64,000 bases of DNA from Pseudeuparius sepicola (GCA_963920635.1 OY987300.1:81259899-81323898); one strand, 5' to 3'; shown: positions 1 through 12,301, counted from the stretch's first letter. Numbers and translations are program-made. Notes: generated from the letters alone by a model not told the origin.

Positions 1-63
1 CATCTTTGGAAAGCTCAAAAATGGCCAAATTTATAAGGCCACAGCCAACTATGATTTACAATT

Positions 64-396
64 AAATAAATTAAAAGTAAAAAAATATTTTTAAAAAAAG
101 CTTTTATTTAAATGCGCTAAAAAGAATAAAATAATCTTTTCTTTTAAAACTTTTACTATCAACTTATAACGTCATTCCACAATTTATATGATATAAAAGC
201 TTGTCGCGAGATTTAAGTAGTGGTATTTACTTAGTTTGAAAACTTAAATCTCGCGACAAGCTTTTATATCATATAAATTGTGGAATGACGTTATAAGTTG
301 ATAGTAAAAGTTTTAAAAGAAAAGATTATTTTATTCTTTTTAGCGCATTTAAATAAAAGCTTTTTTTAAAAATATTTTTTTACTTTTAATTTATTT
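64..396. repeat. Large palindrome, arms about 155 bp
   Basis: Bases 64-218 and 242-396 are near-perfect reverse complements around a spacer of about 23 bp. The arms include GACAAGCTTTTATATCAT and its mirror. The palindrome is the terminal part of Helentron-like element A; a diverged palindrome with the same start (an AAGCTTTTATTTAA stretch followed by an AT-rich block) occurs in element B and half of it in element C. No coding sequence is seen in it. Confidence 0.85.
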
Positions 397-410
397 TGTA
401 ATTTTTAGTT

Positions 411-600
411 TGGCCAGGTGTCTGAGTCTATTCATCTCAGTTAACGCATCATTGTTGCAAGGTCGTTTGCCGGTTAGTTTAGAACAGTCTAGCTCTTCAA
501 TGAGGAGACCTTCTAATGATCTAACCCTACTTAAGGCCACGTATGCTTGACCAGGCGCGAAGAGCTTGGAGCCTAAATATACAACGAGACAGGTTGCAGA
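411..600 (-). pseudogene. PIF1-type helicase C-terminal fragment (Helentron/Helitron)
   Basis: The minus strand encodes, without a stop, a segment containing LFAPGQAYVALSRVRSLEGL followed by LIEELDCSKL and ending near NDALTEMNRL. The block QAYVALSRV..LEGL is the well-known C-terminal motif of the PIF1-like helicase in Helitron and Helentron Rep-helicase proteins. No Rep nuclease domain or upstream helicase motifs (Walker A/B) are present, so this is only the last 60 or so residues of a protein usually longer than 1000. It lies between the 122-bp tandem repeat and the palindrome of element A. Confidence 0.85.
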
Positions 601-646
601 CCAATGCTGTTGACGCCTATCTCACCAAACTACACAAGTCAAAGTT

Positions 647-1256
647 AACTAGTCCGCCATCTTGGGTGTTCCGCCATGTTGGATTTAGAATGACGTCACA
701 CATATAATCATGCATTGTCATCCAAATTAAACGTGTGTACAAAATTTCAGCTCGATCGGTTGAAATTTAACTAGTCCGCCATCTTGAGTGTTCCGCCATG
801 TTGGATTTAGAATGACGTCACACATATAATCATGCATTGTCATCCAAATTAAACGTGTGTACAAAATTTCAGCTCGATCGGTTGAAATTTAACTAGTCCG
901 CCATCTTGAGTGTTCCGCCATGTTGGATTTAGAATGACGTCACACATATAATCATGCATTGTCATCCAAATTAAACGTGTGTACAAAATTTCAGCTCGAT
1001 CGGTTGAAATTTAACTAGTCCGCCATCTTGAGTGTTCCGCCATGTTGGATTTAGAATGACGTCACACATATAATCATGCATTGTCATCCAAATTAAACGT
1101 GTGTACAAAATTTCAGCTCGATCGGTTGAAATTTAACTAGTCCGCCATCTTGGGTGATCCGCCATGTTGGATTTAGAATGACGTCACACATATAATCATG
1201 CATTGTCATCCAAATTAAACGTGTGTACAAAATTTCAGCTCGATCGGTTGAAGATA
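647..1256. repeat. Tandem repeat, 5 x 122 bp
   Basis: Unit starts (AACTAGTCCGCCATCTT) fall at 647, 769, 891, 1013 and 1135, giving an exact 122-bp period. Copies differ at only a few sites, for example GGGTGTT or GAGTGTT after CCATCTT. Each unit carries CCGCCAT twice and ATGACGTCAC, which contains a CRE-like TGACGTCA. The array is internal to Helentron-like element A and corresponds in position to the divergent 'CAAGATGGCGGA' repeats in elements B and C. Confidence 0.95.
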
Positions 1257-1298
1257 TCTGCTTCAAAATTGAGTTGCAAGATTCCACCCGAACAAATT

Positions 1299-1326
1299 AC
1301 ATACATACATACATACATACATACAT
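1299..1326. repeat. (ACAT)n microsatellite
   Basis: About seven ACAT units lie directly before the terminal TTGCAAGTTAAATAAAAG of Helentron-like element A. Internal microsatellites are typical of HINE/DINE-like elements. Confidence 0.9.
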
Positions 1327-1528
1327 TGCAAGTTAAATAAAAGCTTTTAAAAACCCAAGCTTATGTCATATATCAAAAATCACAAACAACATAAAACAAT
1401 TGGATTAGATTATCTTATTAAGCCCAAAATTATCTACAATTTTTGTCTTCACAGTTTTTCTGTACAATCAGAAATAACGGAGTTACAGAGATCTGATGAA
1501 ATAGCAAAAATCTCTATTTTCAAAATAT

Positions 1529-2281
1529 CTAGCGAGCCATGAACTTAAGTTTAAGTTTTTTCAAAATTTTTAAGGAAAAGTGGGAGACTCTGGAATTATG
1601 GTGAGACAAACTCTTATTAAACTTGAATAAATGAAAGTAGAGTTCTCTCCTAACTTGTTTCTTTAAAGAAAAATCATTAGATAAACGTTCAAGGAGTACG
1701 TCTAATTCTATGGCAAATTGGAGCAAGTCTCTCTCAGAAATAGGAAAAGTTAAACAATATTTAAGTCCTAACCTTAACAACTCCAACTCATCGTCATCAA
1801 ACTTGATGGTGGTAAGATTTTTAATTCTATCGTGGAAAACGAAGTCGGACCATCTCCTTGGACCGTTACATCCTGATCTTTGCGAAAAAAATTTTGCACG
1901 TAACAAACCATTCAGCTTCCTATTGACCCTCTTGAACTTCACTCGTCTTTCAAACTCAACCCTATCCTCGGTCTCGTTACATAAATTTTGAACAAAATTA
2001 AAATCATTATGATTACGAATGTAGTCGAAGAGTAGTTTAAGTTCACAATTAACTCGTCCAAGTTTGGCGTAATGCATACAAATATGTTTCTTTAAAATTC
2101 TTATTTCTATATCTTGTCTATAAGATTCTGGAACATTCTTCGATATCTTAACCCTAGCGAACGTGGGCACCACTTTTTCTTTCAAGCAGTTCGTAACAAA
2201 CCAGATGTCAATCCTGGTCAAAGATCTTCGCAACGATAGGCGTCTGTATCTAGCAGCTGAATCTATCGTACTGTAGTCCAT
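1529..2281 (-). pseudogene. Penelope-like element, N-terminal part of polyprotein
   Basis: A 250-residue open frame with ATG at 2281. Near residues 23-45 it has IDIWFVTNCLKEKVVPTFAR, resembling the conserved N-terminal region of Penelope-like (PLE) proteins (helix, then 'VIPKFLR'-type motif). Near residues 165-195 it has LELLRLGLKYCLTFPISER, like the 'LLSLGLKFxPTP' block that precedes the reverse transcriptase in PLEs. The RT and GIY-YIG parts are missing: the frame stops at 1529 next to Helentron-like element A, so the element is truncated at its 3' side. It lies about 90 bp downstream of a hammerhead-like sequence on the same strand, the order expected for a PLE. The family call is from motif recall, not from a search. 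Confidence 0.65.
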
Positions 2282-2369
2282 AGTGAAAGTAGAAGCTGTA
2301 TGTGCAATTGAAACTTGAGAAGTGAAAAGACCCTTGTATACTTTGCACAGTTATTTATATTAAAAATCC

Positions 2370-2409
2370 TGACAGAGCGCTTTCGGTTATACAACCATCA
2401 TCAGTGTCA
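2370..2409 (-). ncRNA. Hammerhead-ribozyme-like sequence (PLE type, minimal stem III)
   Basis: On the minus strand the order is TGACA, the core CTGATGA, a stem II hairpin (GGTT, loop GTAT, AACC, preceded by one extra T), the core GAAA, the palindrome GCGC as a minimal stem III, TC, then TGTCA, which pairs with the first TGACA as stem I. Cleavage would fall after a CUC triplet, an allowed NUH site. Penelope-like elements are known to carry minimal type I hammerheads with short, self-complementary stem III that act as dimers. The extra T next to stem II is a departure from the canonical core. Confidence 0.65.
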
Positions 2410-3157
2410 TCTATAATGTATATAATAAAGTTGATGTCAAATTATTTAAACTAATAGACTTACTTGTCTGTAATTCTTTCCCCATTTAACCTTTGTTATA
2501 GCTCTGCTAGTTTATGTACGTTTACAAATAATAATGTAAATAATAATTCTTTTTTATTAGCGAAATGTGAATTTGTGAATAGTTGCGATTCGCTAGGCCA
2601 TGAACTTAAAAAACAAGGGGTGTTAATACACTTCTGAAAATATTTTTTTCTTTTTTTGGTTGATTTTTGAATTTTTTGAATTTCGAACCCGTATTAAGCT
2701 GTTTTTTAAGTGTTTTTTTTATTAGCGAAAGCATACATACCCGCTCAAAACCAACCTAGGCGGCCTAATCGAGGCCCATCCATATTTTATGTCCCTTTCC
2801 TGGAACTGGAACGTCCCCTCGCAACTCTCCCGGGAGTCCCCGATTCTTATTGAAACTTCTAGAGACGATCCTTCTGGTCTACACTGCCAGTTAATGCATT
2901 TTTTATATACCGACCCTCCTACGTACGTGAATAGAACTGGAAACGGGAAAAAAGCCGAAACTTTTGTGACTAGGACCGTTGCTAAGTGGCCCGCCGACAT
3001 TGTTCAAAGTTTTTGACGGCAAACTAAGTAGTTGCTATGGTATTTAGTTTGGTGACATCTGGTGACGCCGTTAGTAAGCTTTATAAAGAGCACGGAGGTA
3101 TGCTCAAATTTTGTTTTGTTATGATTTTTTTGAACACCTTATAAGGTTACGTGAAAG
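2410..3157. other. No gene seen
   Basis: AT-rich non-coding sequence to about 2720, then a moderately GC-rich stretch (2750-3010) open on both strands but with no recognisable protein motif. Confidence 0.5.
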
Positions 3158-3432
3158 CACGGGCGTAGCCAGGATTTAGTTTTGGGGGGGGGGGTTTAGT
3201 TTGAGAAGTAAATAAAACAACAAAAATATACTTACATGAAATTTAATATCTATATATTCATCCGAAAAACTACGACATATTTATAAAGTTCTTAACTTTA
3301 AATGAAATGGATAAATTAATTTCGTTCCTCTGCGCTAAATCTAAAGCCATTAAAGAAGAAATCTTCGGCTTTTTCTTTTAAATATATCCACTACTTCATC
3401 TGCATGAATTTCTGTTCCATAGTGAATGTTCA

Positions 3433-3859
3433 TTAACCATTAAGTCTGTTTTCACTTGTAGTGTTTCGTAAATAGTTTTTCAGTCTCCTTAGGCTCGAGA
3501 AAGACCTTTCTGGGGTAGCAGTGGATACAGGAATGGTAGCCAAGATTTGTAGTAATGTGTAAATATTAGGATAAAGGTTTTTATCGCACATATCTAGGCA
3601 TTCCAAACTAGATTTCGGGGTAGGCAGTCTTCTTATCAGCATGCAAGGTAGCTGAAGCTTTGATAGCTAAATCCAAATTTGTTTCTTTATTAGAAACCCC
3701 TTGACCTTGACTACACCACTTTTTCCAGTAGTCCATACCTTTAAGTTTATCACCCTTCCTTTTTTTCCCCTCCATTTTTCGACAGTAATAATGATTCACG
3801 TATCTATCCTTAACAAGGTCATCGAATAACAGCGCACTAAAATTACTTACACGGTACAC
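3433..3859 (-). pseudogene. hAT transposase remnant (N-terminus plus hATC)
   Basis: Two frames join out of phase near 3610. The first (3859 to 3608) begins VSNFSALLFDDLVKD and contains YCRKMEGKKRK and KGMDYWKKWC. The second (3642 to 3433) contains LATIPVSTATPERSFSSLRR followed by ENRLNG, the classic hATC dimerisation motif. The DDE core is deleted. Compared with copy 2 a 7-bp deletion just after ENRLNG creates an early stop, while copy 1 keeps one A that copy 2 has lost in its KKWC region. Neither copy can make an active transposase. Confidence 0.9.
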
Positions 3860-3960
3860 TTAATTCTCTTCACTATTCGTTCACCACTTTTCACTTTTAT
3901 TCGCTTCGAGTTCGCATGGAACAATACTGCCGTAAGCGCGGTCACGTGCCGCGGCGCCGC

Positions 3961-4016
3961 TTATATAGCAGCCCAGTAGCCGTCCAGAAACTTCCACGAA
4001 CTTCCACAAAGTTCCG
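3961..4016 (-). promoter_or_regulatory. TATA box and HSE-like array of hAT copy 1
   Basis: On the minus strand TATATAA (3961-3967) lies upstream of the transposase frame. Upstream of it, at about 3983-4014, GAA triplets repeat at 10-bp spacing with a GAAGTTTCTGGA block, matching the alternating nGAAn/nTTCn layout of heat-shock elements in part. The same block is conserved in copy 2. Confidence 0.55.
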
Positions 4017-4281
4017 CTCATTTCGACCGAGGGGCCTGGCGAATAATCGAGAAACAACGCAAAGTGTCCCTACAATACAAAATAGTTCGACTGCAACTGC
4101 GTCTGCCTCTCGTCAAAAGATGGCGCTAGGCGCTACTATTACTACATATATTCAAACGTAATAATAATTTAACTCTTCACTCCTCGTATTTTTTCGGTAT
4201 AATATTAGGTAATATTTTGCTTATTTCGGGGGGGGTTTGAACCCCCGAAACCCCCCCCTTGGCTACGCCCGTGAGTGAAAG

Positions 4282-6117
4282 GGTAATTCGATAATTTATT
4301 CACGTCTACCGATATTGGTGAGATAAAACTGCAAAGGTTTGAATGTTGTAGTAATAGTAAAGTATTATGAGTTATTAATAAACGGAGAACTTTGGGCTGG
4401 GGACCATCTTGAAGGCGATTTTATGAAACTGTTCTTTTCAGATCATATATAGCGAGAATAATAGATACTGTGAATAGTGGACCTTTGAAATGTCGAAGCA
4501 TTTAAACAGTCGTTGCAAGGAGCTTCTGCCACATTTCTGACTAGATAAAAAGGGACAAAAAATTAGGTTACATACGATTTGGCATTTCGGGCACTACTAA
4601 ATCAATATTTTTCATTACCAGCAGCGACACAGGCGACCCCTCTTTTTCAACGAAAACAATCTCCAACATGGAATAGTGCCCGCCATCCATGAATGTGCAA
4701 ATGTGAAATATTCGTCGCCGAATTGCCAACTGCTGGCTGGGTTTGTAAGCCTGTCTGTCGGATCTACGTTATCAATTTTATATAAGCCAGACTTTGTCGG
4801 CTATTCCGATGCAGTGCGTCATGGTCTATTCCGTTTTCGATTGGACCTTTCTGGCACAGAAATCGTTTATAGCAGAATATGTATAAACAGGGTGATTCAG
4901 TAATGATGTAAAAAATTTTAACCACGAATATGAAAAATACTGTTCATTATTGGCTCGATGCAGCAACCATCACAAAAAACAGAACACTTCAGCAGAGGAA
5001 GCTGGGAAGTATTTGGTATCTAAATATATCAACCAAATTTTATACCTATAATAGACTTTTCTATGTTTCGTACCTAATAAATATTACATATGTAAGCAGA
5101 TAAATAAGGTAATTTTTGGTTTTAATAAATATAGATAATAATAAAAGAACATTAAAACTAAAATCTCAAAATAAAAATTATTTCAGTTTGAACAGTTTGA
5201 AGTTTGAAGTACCTATACCAAGGAAAGGTAGTTAGGTTAGATTTGTAAAAAAATCGACAATTCACAAATAATAACTAGGAAGATTGTGTGAACTTAGCTA
5301 CACAGAACTTTCAGCACATCGATTGTATCTAGCGCCATCTTTTGAGAGCAAAAGGAGCAATACCTTAAAATTTTGGATTATTTTTTATTTAAAAACTAAG
5401 AGGAACTCGCAAAAATGAAATATTCTAGAGGAGTCTACTAAACTTCTATTATTCGCCTGCGTGCAGTTTTCTATATGACCAGACTAGCCCATTATAAATT
5501 ATTTTAGTCACCTTCCCCTTTCGCCGCACTTGCAATAATAGGAGATCTACGTACCTGCCCCTAATTTTCTTTCCCTTACCAAGAATTGTATATAAAATTT
5601 ATGTAGTAGAATTACACAAATTTAATTAATACAAATTTACTTAAAGCTCAGACTTTTAAATACGTTCCCATACTCAAAATATAAAAATTATGTCGAACTA
5701 CATCATCCCTTATAGCACCTAGCATTCTTGGGGGCTGGACCAACACTCTGGGTGAAGGTTAGGGCACAGGATAAACAATATCCAGTATGATAAGTCGACG
5801 CCATTACTGGTAGAATGCTTTTATGGCGCAGACCAGAATCACTAAAGAATGGAATGCGAGGAATGCATCAGGGATGTACTCAAATATATTGGGATTTCCC
5901 AGAATTCTTTACCTGTACTCTGCCATCAGTGTACACACAGGTATAAACAATTATTCCTTCAACTGTGCACAGACGTTATAACAATATCCAAACCATTAAT
6001 GTAAGAAAATAATTTAATCTCGGTCCTGTGTCCCATCGATTTTTATAGGGCGTGGTCTAAAATAAAGAAGTAACGTGACTTCAAAGTGAGATTCTATTGG
6101 AGAATGAGTTTGTATAA
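4282..6117. other. No gene seen; one transposon terminus at 4888
   Basis: Mostly AT-rich and non-coding. At 4888 CAGGGTGATTCAG with downstream ATGTAAAAAATTTTAAC is the same terminus found at 19032 and, inverted, ending at 51854 and 55527, so it marks the end of an unclassified transposon family. 5700-6060 is moderately GC-rich and unrecognised. Confidence 0.5.
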
Positions 6118-9100
6118 AAAAACGAAAGTCACTACCGCCGAGATCAAAGGCGCCGACAGGAAGATATACAACTGGGTATTCCCTCAACTGTGGTTAGGGT
6201 GTCACTTATGCGTATAGATGTGGCGACTGGTGTTGGGCGAAATTCGATCTTCAGTTTAAAAAGCCGTAGACAGTCTGCGGATGTTTATTCCCCATAAAAG
6301 GTGTCGGGCACGGCTTGGCGAAAATTACGTTACGCCCGCCCATATTTCCTCGCTTTTAACGGCTTTTAACAACGACCGTTAAAAACGAAAGTCACTACCG
6401 CCGAGATCAAAGGCGCCGACAGGAAGATATACAACTGGGTATTCCCTCAACTGTGGTTAGGGTGTCACTTATGCGTATAGATGTGGCGACTGGTGTTGGG
6501 CGAAATTCGATCTTCAGTTTAAAAAGCCGTAGACAGTCTGCGGATGTTTATTCCCCATAAAAGGTGTCGGGCACGGCTTGGCGAAAATTACGTTACGCCC
6601 GCCCATATTTCCTCGCTTTTAACGGCTTTTAACAACGACCGTTAAAAACGAAAGTCACTACCGCCGAGATCAAAGGCGCCGACAGGAAGATATACAACTG
6701 GGTATTCCCTCAACTGTGGTTAGGGTGTCACTTATGCGTATAGATGTGGCGACTGGTGTTGGGCGAAATTCGATCTTCAGTTTAAAAAGCCGTAGACAGT
6801 CTGCGGATGTTTATTCCCCATAAAAGGTGTCGGGCACGGCTTGGCGAAAATTACGTTACGCCCGCCCATATTTCCTCGCTTTTAACGGCTTTTAACAACG
6901 ACCGTTAAAAACGAAAGTCACTACCGCCGAGATCAAAGGCGCCGACAGGAAGATATACAACTGGGTATTCCCTCAACTGTGGTTAGGGTGTCACTTATGC
7001 GTATAGATGTGGCGACTGGTGTTGGGCGAAATTCGATCTTCAGTTTAAAAAGCCGTAGACAGTCTGCGGATGTTTATTCCCCATAAAAGGTGTCGGGCAC
7101 GGCTTGGCGAAAATTACGTTACGCCCGCCCATATTTCCTCGCTTTTAACGGCTTTTAACAACGACCGTTAAAAACGAAAGTCACTACCGCCGAGATCAAA
7201 GGCGCCGACAGGAAGATATACAACTGGGTATTCCCTCAACTGTGGTTAGGGTGTCACTTATGCGTATAGATGTGGCGACTGGTGTTGGGCGAAATTCGAT
7301 CTTCAGTTTAAAAAGCCGTAGACAGTCTGCGGATGTTTATTCCCCATAAAAGGTGTCGGGCACGGCTTGGCGAAAATTACGTTACGCCCGCCCATATTTC
7401 CTCGCTTTTAACGGCTTTTAACAACGACCGTTAAAAACGAAAGTCACTACCGCCGAGATCAAAGGCGCCGACAGGAAGATATACAACTGGGTATTCCCTC
7501 AACTGTGGTTAGGGTGTCACTTATGCGTATAGATGTGGCGACTGGTGTTGGGCGAAATTCGATCTTCAGTTTAAAAAGCCGTAGACAGTCTGCGGATGTT
7601 TATTCCCCATAAAAGGTGTCGGGCACGGCTTGGCGAAAATTACGTTACGCCCGCCCATATTTCCTCGCTTTTAACGGCTTTTAACAACGACCGTTAAAAA
7701 CGAAAGTCACTACCGCCGAGATCAAAGGCGCCGACAGGAAGATATACAACTGGGTATTCCCTCAACTGTGGTTAGGGTGTCACTTATGCGTATAGATGTG
7801 GCGACTGGTGTTGGGCGAAATTCGATCTTCAGTTTAAAAAGCCGTAGACAGTCTGCGGATGTTTATTCCCCATAAAAGGTGTCGGGCACGGCTTGGCGAA
7901 AATTACGTTACGCCCGCCCATATTTCCTCGCTTTTAACGGCTTTTAACAACGACCGTTAAAAACGAAAGTCACTACCGCCGAGATCAAAGGCGCCGACAG
8001 GAAGATATACAACTGGGTATTCCCTCAACTGTGGTTAGGGTGTCACTTATGCGTATAGATGTGGCGACTGGTGTTGGGCGAAATTCGATCTTCAGTTTAA
8101 AAAGCCGTAGACAGTCTGCGGATGTTTATTCCCCATAAAAGGTGTCGGGCACGGCTTGGCGAAAATTACGTTACGCCCGCCCATATTTCCTCGCTTTTAA
8201 CGGCTTTTAACAACGACCGTTAAAAACGAAAGTCACTACCGCCGAGATCAAAGGCGCCGACAGGAAGATATACAACTGGGTATTCCCTCAACTGTGGTTA
8301 GGGTGTCACTTATGCGTATAGATGTGGCGACTGGTGTTGGGCGAAATTCGATCTTCAGTTTAAAAAGCCGTAGACAGTCTGCGGATGTTTATTCCCCATA
8401 AAAGGTGTCGGGCACGGCTTGGCGAAAATTACGTTACGCCCGCCCATATTTCCTCGCTTTTAACGGCTTTTAACAACGACCGTTAAAAACGAAAGTCACT
8501 ACCGCCGAGATCAAAGGCGCCGACAGGAAGATATACAACTGGGTATTCCCTCAACTGTGGTTAGGGTGTCACTTATGCGTATAGATGTGGCGACTGGTGT
8601 TGGGCGAAATTCGATCTTCAGTTTAAAAAGCCGTAGACAGTCTGCGGATGTTTATTCCCCATAAAAGGTGTCGGGCACGGCTTGGCGAAAATTACGTTAC
8701 GCCCGCCCATATTTCCTCGCTTTTAACGGCTTTTAACAACGACCGTTAAAAACGAAAGTCACTACCGCCGAGATCAAAGGCGCCGACAGGAAGATATACA
8801 ACTGGGTATTCCCTCAACTGTGGTTAGGGTGTCACTTATGCGTATAGATGTGGCGACTGGTGTTGGGCGAAATTCGATCTTCAGTTTAAAAAGCCGTAGA
8901 CAGTCTGCGGATGTTTATTCCCCATAAAAGGTGTCGGGCACGGCTTGGCGAAAATTACGTTACGCCCGCCCATATTTCCTCGCTTTTAACGGCTTTTAAC
9001 AACGACCGTTAAAAACGAAAGTCACTACCGCCGAGATCAAAGGCGCCGACAGGAAGATATACAACTGGGTATTCCCTCAACTGTGGTTAGGGTGTCACTT

Positions 9101-9808
9101 ATGCGTATAGATGTGGCGACTGGTGTTGGGCGAAATTCGATCTTCAGTTTAAAAAGCCGTAGACAGTCTGCGGATGTTTATTCCCCATAAAAGGTGTCGG
9201 GCACGGCTTGGCGAAAATTACGTTACGCCCGCCCATATTTCCTCGCTTTTAACGGCTTTTAACAACGACCGTTAAAAACGAAAGTCACTACCGCCGAGAT
9301 CAAAGGCGCCGACAGGAAGATATACAACTGGGTATTCCCTCAACTGTGGTTAGGGTGTCACTTATGCGTATAGATGTGGCGACTGGTGTTGGGCGAAATT
9401 CGATCTTCAGTTTAAAAAGCCGTAGACAGTCTGCGGATGTTTATTCCCCATAAAAGGTGTCGGGCACGGCTTGGCGAAAATTACGTTACGCCCGCCCATA
9501 TTTCCTCGCTTTTAACGGCTTTTAACAACGACCGTTAAAAACGAAAGTCACTACCGCCGAGATCAAAGGCGCCGACAGGAAGATATACAACTGGGTATTC
9601 CCTCAACTGTGGTTAGGGTGTCACTTATGCGTATAGATGTGGCGACTGGTGTTGGGCGAAATTAGATCTTCAGTTTAAAAAGCCGTAGACAGTCTGCGGA
9701 TGTTTATTCCCCATAAAAGGTGTCGGGCACGGCTTGGCGAAAATTACGTTACGCCCGCCCATATTTCCTCGCTTTTAACGGCTTTTAACAACGACCGTTA
9801 AAAACGAA
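6118..9808. repeat. Satellite array, 14 units of 263 bp
   Basis: The start AACGAAAGTCACTACCG recurs at 6121, 6384, 6647 and so on to 9540, an exact 263-bp period, ending at about 9803. The units look identical by eye; the one difference I noticed is C to A at 9664 in the last unit (ATTAGATC instead of ATTCGATC). The unit is clearly more GC-rich than its surroundings and contains a hairpin of TTTTAACGG and CCGTTAAAA around a 13-nt loop. No frame is open through the unit, and I recognise no 5S, tRNA, snRNA or histone sequence in it. Confidence 0.97.
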
Positions 9809-10029
9809 AACACGCCGGGAATATTGCCGGATAATTTCGAAGTGGTATTTTTAAATTGCTGCAATTTGTTTGCTCGCGAAAAGCCTTGGATAAATGGCAG
9901 TGGGACGTCCCCGGCGCAGAGGTAAAACGATGAAATCATATAGGCGCCTTTTTGTAGGTGCAAGTGTAAGTTAAGTAACAAAATTCAAATTTACAATTTT
10001 TCGCTCAATCTTCTAGCAAGACGAAAATT

Positions 10030-11221
<1,192 letters not shown>

Positions 11222-11308
11222 TGAGTAGAGTAGAGCAGAGTAGAGTAGAGTAGAGTACCTAGAGTGGAGTAGAGTAGAATACAGCAGAAATACAGAACAG
11301 AATAGAAT
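11222..11308. repeat. AGAGT array, second part
   Basis: AGAGT-type repeats resume directly after the hAT relic, degrading into AGAATACAG-like variants. This is most simply the continuation of the array at 10119-10334, split by the insertion. Confidence 0.85.
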
Positions 11309-11938
11309 AGAAAAATAATTTCAAAAAAGGAAAACCTCAGCAATTTTCTCATATTCCGGGAAAAAAATCGGTGCGTTAATATCCACAATTCCGTAGGCAT
11401 TCGCAAAAATGCAAATGACATTCTTCCCACTTGAGCTAGCGATTAATTCCGCGAAAATGGTCGTTTAAACCCGGCCCGGCATTGTACGCAAAAATATATC
11501 GCCCGAAGAACTGGACTTTGCGGTCCCGGGGCAAAAAAAAAACCTTTTAACTTTCGGGTCCGAGGGCCGGGGAGCTTTCAACCTGGATTTCTACGGGATG
11601 GTCAAGCTCACGCTACACGGAAACTCCATTCTTTTTGCGGTATAGTTTTTTTTTAATAATGCGCCCAAAATACGAAGGACGGCGGAATTCGCGGGTTTGC
11701 CCTCGGGCGAGGTTCAGCTCCTATTCGAGGAAAAGTGGAAGGGCATGTCCTGAATGTTCGATGGGACGTTAGGCATGCTGAACCAGACAGTATATAAAAT
11801 TTAATAAAAAAAAGTTTGTTTTTACAAGCTTTTATTTAACTTGTAATGTATGTTCGTTTGTTTATTAGACAAGGAAAGAGAGAGGACGCCTAACAGCGCT
11901 CGCGGCCGTGTTACCGACTGCCACATCGCACGACAGGC
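11309..11938. other. No gene seen; Helentron-like end fragment at 11820-11850
   Basis: The stretch is moderately GC-rich and unique-looking, without recognisable coding motifs. Near its end, TTTACAAGCTTTTATTTAAC followed by TTGTAATGTATG is the terminal sequence of the Helentron-like family, here as a solo fragment. Confidence 0.5.
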
Positions 11939-12301
11939 CAGTGGCGTAGCATGAAACCGTTCTTAGAAAATATCACAAAAATGTTAAAATTGAAAAGGTA
12001 GTTAATTTCGACTTACATGTACTTAATTTGAAATATTGCTATATATTTGCAGATAATTTCCCAAAGCTAGTGTCAAGTGCTGAAATATATTTATATGTGG
12101 CGATTTCGAATCAATCAACATAAAATAAATAATGCACGCCCATGGAAACCAGCCTATATTTTTTATGAAGCTATCATAATCAATTAAGACATTTTCAATA
12201 AAAACGTTGTTAGAAAATAATTATATATTGGTCCTATTTACAAACAAAACAATGCACTTTATCATGCTAAAATGTAGTGTATACCCATATCTCCGCCACT
12301 G
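11939..12301. mobile_element. Short TIR element, CAGTGGCG ends
   Basis: CAGTGGCG at 11939 and CGCCACTG ending at 12301 form 8-bp inverted termini around 363 bp of AT-rich non-coding DNA. Similar CAGTGGCGTAGCC ends occur on the hAT relic at 32591. I do not see a matching target duplication, so the call is tentative. Confidence 0.35.

Larger units (their letters stand above)
64..1350 (-). mobile_element. Helentron-like element A (decayed)
   Basis: Read on the minus strand this element has, in order, an end containing AAGCTTTTATTTAACTTGC, an ACAT microsatellite, a 122-bp tandem repeat, a PIF1-type helicase fragment and a large palindrome whose start again carries AAGCTTTTATTTAA. Two further elements (26813-27734 and 36795-37545) share this order but lack the helicase piece. 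Subterminal inverted repeats, a microsatellite and a helicase remnant are features known from Helentrons and their non-autonomous HINE/DINE-like derivatives. The class assignment is inference from architecture plus the helicase remnant; the exact ends are not proven. Confidence 0.6.
3158..4273 (-). mobile_element. hAT element, copy 1 (internally deleted)
   Basis: Terminal inverted repeats CACGGGCGTAGCCA at 3158 and its complement ending at 4273, each beside a G- or C-homopolymer run, are flanked by 8-bp sequences CGTGAAAG (3150-3157) and AGTGAAAG (4274-4281), which match at 7 of 8 positions, the target-duplication size of hAT elements. It encodes the start and the C-terminal dimerisation region of a hAT transposase with the catalytic middle missing. 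A sister copy at 40780-41912 lies in the opposite orientation with a perfect 8-bp duplication, so both are mobile derivatives of one family. Confidence 0.93.

Noticed and set aside
647..1256. CRISPR-like array
   Set aside because: Five direct repeats at constant spacing, but repeat and 'spacer' are both conserved; it is a plain 122-bp tandem repeat in a eukaryotic transposon.
7241..7260. Hammerhead core CTGAAGA in the satellite (minus strand)
   Set aside because: CTGAAGA occurs on the minus strand of the unit but no GAAA with a stem II follows at a proper distance.
6118..9808. 5S rRNA, tRNA, snRNA or histone cluster
   Set aside because: Unit length and homogeneity suggested a tandem RNA gene cluster, but no internal promoter boxes, 5S, tRNA or snRNA landmarks, nor an open histone frame, could be found in the 263-bp unit.
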